From Sorangium cellulosum So0157-2 (GTDB lineage: Bacteria > Myxococcota_A > Polyangia > Polyangiales > Polyangiaceae), in NCBI RefSeq assembly GCF_000418325.1, contig NC_021658.1, positions 13,186,501 through 13,250,500 on the forward strand: 64,000 nucleotides of DNA, given 5' to 3'. Shown piece after piece: positions 58,015 through 64,000 of the stretch. A model generated the notes under the pieces. It saw nothing but the letters and a program-made list of their open reading frames with translations, was not told the DNA's origin and did no database searches. Positions within the stretch are counted from its first letter, which is position 1, and every line of letters starts with the position of its first letter. The translations under genes and the position numbers were made by a program.

Positions 58015-59408
58015 CGGAGCAGCATCCAGGTGCGGAAGATGCCGCCCGGCGGGTACGGCGACTTGATGCCGACGAACCGCAGCGGGCTGCCGGACACCGG
58101 CTCGCCGCGGGCGTCGCGCACGTAGCCGGCATCGAGGTCGATCGAGAACATGCCGGCCAGCTTGCTCATCTCGCCCAGGCGCGAGAGCGTCTCTTCCGAC
58201 ACCATCCAGATGACGTCAGTGCCCTTGATCACGGCGATGCCGGCGATGGCGCGCATCGGCTGGAGCGGGTCGAGCGGGCGAAAGCTCACCTGCACCATCG
58301 CGTCCCGGAAGGGATCCGACGCAGCCTCGTCGAGCAGCACGCTGAAGATGAAGCGGATACCAGCCTTGAACAGCTCGAGGACCTCGTCGAACGTCAAGGG
58401 GCTGCTGGGATCCCAGTTGAGGACCTCGATGGCCCCGATGTCGGGATCGAGACCGGGACCGCGGGGCCCCTGCGGTCCCTGCGGGCCGGGAGGACCGGCC
58501 GCGCCTTGCGGTCCCGCTTGACCTTGTGGACCTTCGGGACCCGGCGGGCCTTGCACACCCTGCTGGCCGGGCACGCCAGGCTCGCCGGCAGGTCCGGTCG
58601 CACCGGCGGGTCCCGGGGGACCGGCTGGCCCCTGCGGCCCGATCGGGCCCTGCGGTCCCTGCAGACCCTCGGGGCCTCGCTCGCCGGTGGCGCCGGGGGT
58701 GCCCGGCGGCCCCGCGGGGCCGGCCATGCCCGGCGCACCGTCGGCGCCCTGCGCGCCCGGTGGACCTTGCGGTCCCGGCTCACCCGGAGGCCCCGGCTCA
58801 CCCTGCGGGCCTGGAGGCCCCGGCTCACCCTGCTCGCCTTGCGGCCCCGGCGCGTCGGCGCCGCCGCCGGCGATCTCGACGCCGCTGTAGCGGACGAGGC
58901 CGCCGGCGTCCTCGACGAACGCGCCGGTGTGGTCGTGCCGGCCGTGGGCGATGAACAGGCTCGCCGGCTGGTCGACGGTCAAGGTGTCGTCGGTGCGCGT
59001 GAGCGTGCCGATGACCAGCTGATCGGGGCCGGCGGTGGCCGGCGCCGCGACCACGGTCACGGTCGTGGTCGAGGTGATCAACGTCTTCTGTCCCGCCACC
59101 TGGAGCGAGACGTCGTCGGCGTTGACCACCGCGAGCAGCACGTCGAAGGGACCGGCGCCGGGCGGCACCGTCAGCGGCGTCGCGTTCACCACCGCCATGC
59201 GCAGCGCGGAGGGCGAGAACGCCACGCCGGGACCGAGCGTCAGGTTGCCCCCGGCCACGGTCAGCCGCATCCCATAGGCGATCGCCCCGGTGCCGAGCGT
59301 GCGCCGCAGATCGTGGATGGCCTGCTCGAACGTCGACGACAGGTGGTTCAGGTGGCGCGGCGTCACCCGCAGGCCGTCGACGAACAGGGTTTTGGCGTCC
59401 TCACTCAT
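58011..59408 (-). CDS. Collagen-like fibre protein
   Basis: 465 residues. An N-terminal domain of about 180 residues (FVDGLRVTPRHLNHLSS ... GMRLTVAGGNLTLGPGVAFSPS) resembles the start of tail-fibre-like proteins. Residues of about 184-316 are 44 uninterrupted Gly-X-Y triplets rich in GPQ, GPP, GEP and GPA, a collagen-like triple-helix stem. A C-terminal domain of about 140 residues ends FRTWMLLR. Start overlaps the preceding stop by 8 nt and its stop overlaps the FG-GAP start. A trimeric fibre exposed at the surface, or a fibre of a phage-tail-like particle, is the inference. Confidence 0.8.
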   Translation of the reverse strand: MSEDAKTLFVDGLRVTPRHLNHLSSTFEQAIHDLRRTLGTGAIAYGMRLTVAGGNLTLGPGVAFSPSALRMAVVNATPLTVPPGAGPFDVLLAVVNADDVSLQVAGQKTLITSTTTVTVVAAPATAGPDQLVIGTLTRTDDTLTVDQPASLFIAHGRHDHTGAFVEDAGGLVRYSGVEIAGGGADAPGPQGEQGEPGPPGPQGEPGPPGEPGPQGPPGAQGADGAPGMAGPAGPPGTPGATGERGPEGLQGPQGPIGPQGPAGPPGPAGATGPAGEPGVPGQQGVQGPPGPEGPQGQAGPQGAAGPPGPQGPQGPRGPGLDPDIGAIEVLNWDPSSPLTFDEVLELFKAGIRFIFSVLLDEAASDPFRDAMVQVSFRPLDPLQPMRAIAGIAVIKGTDVIWMVSEETLSRLGEMSKLAGMFSIDLDAGYVRDARGEPVSGSPLRFVGIKSPYPPGGIFRTWMLLR

Positions 59409-60999
59409 CGGGCTCTCCGCTCGTGTCGGTCGGCAGTCGATAAAAGACCTGGGCGCTGGTGAAGCGGTAGGTCCCGGCGGCGGTCGCGGTCAGGTCGATG
59501 ACCAGCGGCAGCGGCGGCTTCGCCGCGGCGGTGACCTGCAGCGGCGCGCCGTCGGCGGTCGGCACCACGGCGCTGACCTCCCCGCTGCCGAGGCGCGCGG
59601 CCAGCGCGTACAGCGCCTGCCCGTCGGGCGCCGTGCCCGACACGCGCAGCGCCGCGGTCGGCGTGATGGTCACGCTCGCCGAGAACCCTCGCCACGGCCC
59701 GCCGGGGCGGCCGCGGCGGATCGCGCCGCCCGCGCTGGCCGCCAGCGCCAGCCTCACCGTGCCGTGCCCGACCTGGAGCGCCAGCCACAGCGGCCCCGCC
59801 GGACGCACCAGCGGACGCACCAGCGGAACGGTCTCCCAAGCGATGGTCGAGCGCGCCGCGAGCATCACCGGGGTGCACGCGCCGCCGGGCACCGGCTCGC
59901 CGGGGCTGCCGTCGACGTCGGCGAGCAACGTCCCGGCGAGCTCGGCGCCACCCTCCTTGACCGCCAGCGGCAAGCGCACCGCGGCCACGTGACCGAACGC
60001 GCTCATCGCCGCCGCCGGGAGCTGGAGGGCGATCGGATGATCGGCATCGAGCACCAGCTCGGCCTCGGTCGACAGCGCGGGACCGGTCGCCGGCAACGTA
60101 CGCACGCCGTCGAGGCGCGCCGCCACGGTCAGCGCGACGGCCGACACGGTCCACGACGACGCCGCGGACGGCAGCGGCACCTCGAGGGTCGCCGTGCCCT
60201 CGCTGGCGAGCGTCAAGGCGCGCTCGCCGCCGGGGAACGCGACCTGGTGGACGCGCGTGAACGTGGTCTGGATCGTGAGCGACAGGCGCCCGTAGGTCGC
60301 CGCGCGCACCTCGACCGGGATGTCGCCGCCCGGGCTCGGTCGCGCCGCCAGCACCGCTTCGGTGATGTCGAGGAACGCGACGAAATACGGTTCTGTGATG
60401 GTCTCTTCGAACTCGCCGGAGAGCTCGGACCCCACCTCACCGCGCTTGACCTCGCCGTTCTCGAAGAAGACCCGTCGACCCGCGACCACGAGCTCGAGAT
60501 CGGCGGGGCCGCCGGGCAGCGTGACGTGGCTGGCCGACAGCTTCGCGACGTCGACCTCACCGCTGGTGGTCGTACACAGGAGCCGCTCGGTCATCACCTC
60601 GGCCGACGTGGGCGCAGGCGTCGCCGCCTCGGCGCTGTACGCCGCGCCCTGCCAGACCGCGACCTTCGCGACGTTGGCCGAGTCCACGAGATCCAGCCCG
60701 CCGACCGTCCGCATGCGCCCGAAGTCGATGACCGCGCCGCTCGAAGAGGCCCGGACCTCGGCGACGTCCGCGAGCCGCACGCGGCCCGGGGGCCGCGCCG
60801 TGACGCGCACGACGACCCGCTGGATCGTCGCCCCCTCGTCGACGTGGACCGACTTGGCCAGCGAGATCGCGAGGCGATCGCCGCTGAGGTCGACCTGGTA
60901 CTTCCGCTGCGGCTCCGCGCGTGCCTTCCGCTCCGTCCACACACGGGTGTCCCCTGCGAAGCCGAACTGCTTGGCGATCACGTCGGAGCCGATGGGCAT
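59401..60999 (-). CDS. Beta-rich protein of unknown function
   Basis: 532 residues, no signal peptide, few charged helices; the sequence is dominated by alternating hydrophobic/polar stretches with many Gly/Pro turns (VRVTARPPGRVRLADVAEV; VSAVALTVAARLDG), as in large beta-sandwich or tail-structural proteins. No motif I recognise. The gene starts 10 nt after the stop of the PASTA-like gene and overlaps the collagen-like gene by 8 nt, so all belong to one operon. Confidence 0.65.
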   Translation of the reverse strand: MPIGSDVIAKQFGFAGDTRVWTERKARAEPQRKYQVDLSGDRLAISLAKSVHVDEGATIQRVVVRVTARPPGRVRLADVAEVRASSSGAVIDFGRMRTVGGLDLVDSANVAKVAVWQGAAYSAEAATPAPTSAEVMTERLLCTTTSGEVDVAKLSASHVTLPGGPADLELVVAGRRVFFENGEVKRGEVGSELSGEFEETITEPYFVAFLDITEAVLAARPSPGGDIPVEVRAATYGRLSLTIQTTFTRVHQVAFPGGERALTLASEGTATLEVPLPSAASSWTVSAVALTVAARLDGVRTLPATGPALSTEAELVLDADHPIALQLPAAAMSAFGHVAAVRLPLAVKEGGAELAGTLLADVDGSPGEPVPGGACTPVMLAARSTIAWETVPLVRPLVRPAGPLWLALQVGHGTVRLALAASAGGAIRRGRPGGPWRGFSASVTITPTAALRVSGTAPDGQALYALAARLGSGEVSAVVPTADGAPLQVTAAAKPPLPLVIDLTATAAGTYRFTSAQVFYRLPTDTSGEPDE

Positions 61000-61009
61000 G
61001 GTGGGCTCG

Positions 61010-61462
61010 TCAGTCGGACAGGAGGTGTGCGCTGCGCAGCGCGCTGTAGGCTGACGCCAGCTCGTCCTCGCCGACCATCAGCTCGCTTTCGGCGAGGAAG
61101 GAGACGATCTCCTCGCGCTCGCGCCCGTCCACCTTGTCGAAGGTGTCCTTCTCGGCCATCAGCTGCAGGATCTTCGGCTTGCCACGGACCTGCGCGGCGA
61201 TCCGGCCGATCTCGATGTCCTGCCATTTCGACGGCGCTACGGCGATCACGCCGACCGGCAGCCGCGACGTGGTGGTGACCGTCACGTCGACGACGGTGCC
61301 GCGGGCCACCGTGGAGCCCGAGCGGATGCTCTGGCTCACGACGGTGAACTGCGTGTTCTTGGCGACCTCGGCCGCCAGCCGGTCCTCGTTGAGGCTCACC
61401 TCGGCGAGCGGAACGCCGCTCTTCCGGTACTCGACCCTGGCAATGTCTTCGGTGGTGGCCAT
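61010..61462 (-). CDS. Small PASTA-like protein
   Basis: 150 residues. The central part reads SGSTVARGTVVDVTVTTTSRLPVGV, which resembles the end of a PASTA repeat (usual pattern: GTxVxxGSxVxLxVS), preceded by a short helix (NEDRLAAEVAKNTQFTVVSQ). The C-terminal half is helical (KILQLMAEKDTFDKVDGREREEIVSFL). No signal peptide. GGAGG lies before the ATG. PASTA domains usually bind cell-wall fragments or build fibre stalks; here the role is unknown. Confidence 0.65.
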   Translation of the reverse strand: MATTEDIARVEYRKSGVPLAEVSLNEDRLAAEVAKNTQFTVVSQSIRSGSTVARGTVVDVTVTTTSRLPVGVIAVAPSKWQDIEIGRIAAQVRGKPKILQLMAEKDTFDKVDGREREEIVSFLAESELMVGEDELASAYSALRSAHLLSD

Positions 61463-61475
61463 ACGTCCTCCTTGA

Positions 61476-62192
61476 CTACTTCGACAGGTACTTGACGGTA
61501 CCGAGCTTGAGGCCAGCGGTGTTGAGCGCCTTGACCAGCTGCGTGTAGTTCATGCCGACCAGGCTGGGCACGACCGTGGTTGTGGCCTCGGACTCCGCCG
61601 ACACCACCAGCCGGGTCTTGGCCGATGCCGCCGTGACCTGCGCGCCGGGCAGCGGGAACTGGAAGAGCACCTTGGCGTCGGCCTTGTCGGCCGGCAGCGC
61701 GGTCTTCGACAGCGCTTCGCCGGTGACGTCGAGGATCTGGTCGACCTGGATGTTGCCGGTGGCGAGCAGCCCCAGCGCGACGCTCACGGCCATGCCCAGG
61801 AGGTCGGGCATCGCGACCGTGGTGCGGGTCAAGGTCACCGGCGGCGGTGGCTGCGTGGCCGGCACGGTCAGCGCAATGCTGGTGGCGGCGTAGCCCGGCG
61901 CGCTGACGTGGACGTTCCACGCACCCGGCGCCAGCGCGGTCAGCGTGTACGCGACCTTGCCGCCGTGCGGTCCGACGGCCTGCACTGGCGCGCCCGCCGC
62001 GGGCACCGCGACCACGGTCGCGCCGGCCACCGGACCGCTGGCGTCCTGCACCGTGATATCGACGCTGTTGGTGCCGAGCGCGAGCACGGCGTCGTACAGC
62101 GCGCCGATCGCCGACAAGATCGCGTTCCAGGCTTGTGCTGTGACCGGTTGTCCGGCAGAGACCGGAGCGAGGGATGGTTTCACCAGCGGCAT
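61476..62192 (-). CDS. Protein with a carboxypeptidase-regulatory-like domain and two PASTA-like domains
   Basis: 238 residues. After a short N-terminal helix (AQAWNAILSAIGALYDAVLAL), a beta domain (VDITVQDASGPVAGATVVAVPAAG) resembles carboxypeptidase-regulatory/Cna-B type folds. Two PASTA-like repeats follow: VAMPDLLGMAVSVALGLL ... KTRLVVS and VVPSLVGMNYTQLVKALNTAG. No signal peptide. GGAG lies about 7 nt before the ATG. Placement in the operon upstream of the beta-rich and collagen-like genes suggests a structural part of the same assembly, not a wall-linked kinase. Confidence 0.7.
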   Translation of the reverse strand: MPLVKPSLAPVSAGQPVTAQAWNAILSAIGALYDAVLALGTNSVDITVQDASGPVAGATVVAVPAAGAPVQAVGPHGGKVAYTLTALAPGAWNVHVSAPGYAATSIALTVPATQPPPPVTLTRTTVAMPDLLGMAVSVALGLLATGNIQVDQILDVTGEALSKTALPADKADAKVLFQFPLPGAQVTAASAKTRLVVSAESEATTTVVPSLVGMNYTQLVKALNTAGLKLGTVKYLSK

Positions 62193-62216
62193 GGGTTGTC
62201 TCCGGAAGTCGCAGGG

Positions 62217-63833
62217 CTAGGCGGGTAACGGCGAGGGCCAGACCCGGGTGCCGTCGACGACGGTGCCCTCGGGTTCGGCAGAATCGATATCGCGGAGTAC
62301 GCCCTCGCCGAGCGTCCACAGCTCGGACGTGTACTCGACGGTCAGGCGGATGCCGGCGGCGCGGAAGCGCTCGATCGCGCCGCGCACCACCGCGGTGATC
62401 GGCGGCATCGCCGGCGGCGAGGCGGTGTCGTCGAGGGTCGCGAAGCGCTCGGGGATGAACAGCCGCACCGCGAACGGCTCGCGCTCCTCCCAGTCGAACG
62501 CCAGCTTGGCCGCCTCGGGCGCCGGGGTGCCGGCGAACACCGACTGGTCCCACACCCCGGCCGCGAAGTACGCGACCGCCGGGAGGTCGACGGTGCCAGC
62601 GGCATCGGTGGTGCCATAGACCGCCTCGCGCACGAAGAACGCCCAGCGCGTGGTGCCGACCGCCAGCGTCTGTACCAGCCGGACGCCGGCGGCGTGAGGC
62701 CACGCGGCGAGGGCGTCGAAGGCGTCGGCGAAGGGGATGGGCGTGGCGAAGGTCGCGCCCTGACCGTTCGGTGTCGCCCCAGCGTCGTCGGTGAACGCGA
62801 AGTCCAGCGGCGAGATCTCGCCGTCCTGCGCGAACACCGCGCCCTGGAAGCTCCAGCTGTGGCCGGCGACATCGGCGCCGTCGAGCGTCGCGGTGCCGTC
62901 GCGGTCGAGCACCAGCTCCTTCGTGTCCGGCACCGCGCCGTGATACGCGACGCCGACGCCTGTGTCGCGATTGACGACCATCGGCCACATCGTGCGGTCG
63001 GCGACGCCGGTGATGCGCACGGTGACCGGCACGGCCTCGAAGCCGGGGCGCGTGATCGCGAAGCGCTGCGCGTGCTGCACGGCGAACGGCTCGACCTTGC
63101 GCGGCGCGTACGGGTTCTCCTCGAGCGCCACCAGATCGGTCGGCGGCGGCACGGCGGTGGTCGGCCGCGGCGCGCCGGGCGGCTCGGGCCGCACCAGCGT
63201 CACGCGGTCGCGGCAGTCGGCCAGGTGCCAGTAGCCGTCCGTGGAGTGCCGGACCTGGACCACGTCGAGGTCGAGGGCGTTGGCGGCGCCGCGCAGCAGC
63301 GCGCCGATGGTGCCGTTGCCTTGCCGGTGGATCGCCACGGCCACCGCGATCTGCCGGCGCAGGCGGTCGCACTCGGCGGCGTAGCTGGTGGCGTCGAGCA
63401 CGGCGCGCGTCAGGCGCTCGAGCGCCTCGGCGTCGTCGGCCTCCGACGGCCAGGCGACGAACGTCGACTCGCCGGCGCCCACCAGCAGCGCGAGCGAGGC
63501 GCGGGCGGCCGTCAGGCCCGCCGGCGGGGTCGTGGCCAGGGCCTCGGCGCGGCCGCGCGCCGCCGCGAACCGCCGGCGCAGCGCCTCGAAGTCGGCGGGG
63601 CGCAGATCGTGGAGCGCGGCCAGGAGATGCAGATCGCGCAGCTCGTCGGCGTGGCCGAGGCGGTGGGCGCGGCGGATGAGCCCCAGCTGCGAGGTCTCCA
63701 GCACGAGATCGACCGCGAGCGCGTGCACCACGTGCGCGAACAGCTTGTCGGGCTGCGCGGCGTCGAGGTGCCGGGGAAACCGCTCGAGGATGGCGAGCGC
63801 CCGCGCCGAGATCGGCCTGGAGACCAGCGTCAT
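62217..63833 (-). CDS. Phage-tail-like protein of unknown function
   Basis: 538 residues. I start at 63833 because that ATG overlaps the stop of the preceding gene (ATGA); a start at 63878 would add 15 residues. The N-terminal 170 residues are helical and Ala/Arg/Leu-rich (LERFPRHLDAAQPDKLFAHVV). A middle region AITRPGFEAVPVTVRITGVADRTM ... ATLDGADVAGHSW resembles the second domain of distal tail proteins of tailed phages (pattern: NxGxxxxxPxIxITG ... I...TG). The last third is beta-rich. This resemblance is by eye and weak; it is the main sequence hint for a phage-tail-like system. Confidence 0.6.
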   Translation of the reverse strand: MTLVSRPISARALAILERFPRHLDAAQPDKLFAHVVHALAVDLVLETSQLGLIRRAHRLGHADELRDLHLLAALHDLRPADFEALRRRFAAARGRAEALATTPPAGLTAARASLALLVGAGESTFVAWPSEADDAEALERLTRAVLDATSYAAECDRLRRQIAVAVAIHRQGNGTIGALLRGAANALDLDVVQVRHSTDGYWHLADCRDRVTLVRPEPPGAPRPTTAVPPPTDLVALEENPYAPRKVEPFAVQHAQRFAITRPGFEAVPVTVRITGVADRTMWPMVVNRDTGVGVAYHGAVPDTKELVLDRDGTATLDGADVAGHSWSFQGAVFAQDGEISPLDFAFTDDAGATPNGQGATFATPIPFADAFDALAAWPHAAGVRLVQTLAVGTTRWAFFVREAVYGTTDAAGTVDLPAVAYFAAGVWDQSVFAGTPAPEAAKLAFDWEEREPFAVRLFIPERFATLDDTASPPAMPPITAVVRGAIERFRAAGIRLTVEYTSELWTLGEGVLRDIDSAEPEGTVVDGTRVWPSPLPA

Positions 63834-64000
63834 GTCGACACCTGCGTCCCCTCGGCGACGGAGAACGCGCGCAGCCACGGCTGGGCGTCGGCCAGCGTGA
63901 TGTCGACGTCGGCGCTGAGCAGGCGCAGGCCGTCCTCGAGCAGCTCGGCGGTGTAGTGCAGGTCCTGCACCGCGATGCCCAGGCTGGGCGGGGTGACCGC
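63830..64000 (-). CDS. C-terminus of an unidentified protein, cut by window edge
   Basis: The last 56 codons of a gene that starts beyond the right edge; sequence AVTPPSLGIAVQDLHYTAEL ... WLRAFSVAEGTQVST then TGA. The stop overlaps the ATG of the next gene (ATGA), so it is co-translated with the operon. The fragment does not point to a family. Confidence 0.6.
   Translation of the reverse strand, partial: AVTPPSLGIAVQDLHYTAELLEDGLRLLSADVDITLADAQPWLRAFSVAEGTQVST

Overview
The window looks like a chromosome segment of a large-genome myxobacterium (Polyangiales, Sorangium/Polyangium type). That is an inference from the very high GC content, the many lipoproteins with Gly/Ser-rich linkers after the lipobox, a MopE-like Asp-rich lipoprotein, an NtrC-type sigma-54 activator, and the paralogous metal-efflux sets. 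No rRNA, tRNA, CRISPR array or complete insertion sequence was recognised.

Region 1 (1-2.4 kb): a partial lipoprotein gene, a second lipoprotein, and a divergent Cys-rich lipoprotein.

Region 2 (2.6-32.8 kb) is a dense copper/heavy-metal resistance island. It holds a Cu+ P-type ATPase with two GMTCxxC domains, a Cys-rich four-helix copper-storage-like protein, a CusCBA efflux operon, a DUF305 lipoprotein, a multicopper oxidase with a partner lipoprotein, a DUF1326 protein, a second P-type ATPase with YHS and CPMHP metal-binding domains, a histidine kinase/NtrC response regulator pair, a second efflux operon (His-rich lipoprotein, TolC-like protein, membrane-anchored small protein, periplasmic adaptor, RND pump) and a CNNM/CorC-type protein. 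A TetR regulator and a fatty-acid-hydroxylase-family protein sit inside it. I find a recurring 17-bp palindrome, GTGRCC-N5-GGTCAC, in six intergenic places. Four of these copies lie 67-133 bp from good sigma-54 promoter matches, at cusC, the DUF305 gene and the kinase/efflux divergent region. The simplest reading is a metal-responsive sigma-54 regulon run by the local two-component system.

Region 3 (32.8-38.8 kb): a MopE-like lipoprotein, a type I DNA methyltransferase pair hsdM-hsdS without hsdR, a sugar-porter MFS transporter and a LysE-family exporter.

Region 4 (38.8-47.7 kb) is pentose/xylan catabolism: a secreted GH43 glycosidase behind a sigma-70-like promoter overlapped by a perfect LacI-type operator, and an oxidative (Weimberg-type) pentose operon (FAH-family keto-deoxy-pentonate dehydratase, alpha-ketoglutarate semialdehyde dehydrogenase, YjhG/YagF-type pentonate dehydratase) converging on an SMP-30 lactonase. 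A phosphoribosyltransferase-domain gene and a small conserved-looking protein lie between.

Region 5 (48.4-64 kb) is one minus-strand operon of nine tightly coupled genes that continues past the right edge. From its first visible gene to its last it encodes a protein tail with no recognised family, a protein with a phage distal-tail-like stretch, two small PASTA-like proteins, a beta-rich protein, a collagen-like fibre protein, an FG-GAP repeat lipoprotein, a multi-spanning membrane protein and a 1746-residue BNR-repeat protein. I do not recognise the whole as a described system. It is the best candidate here for an undescribed surface or phage-tail-like assembly.
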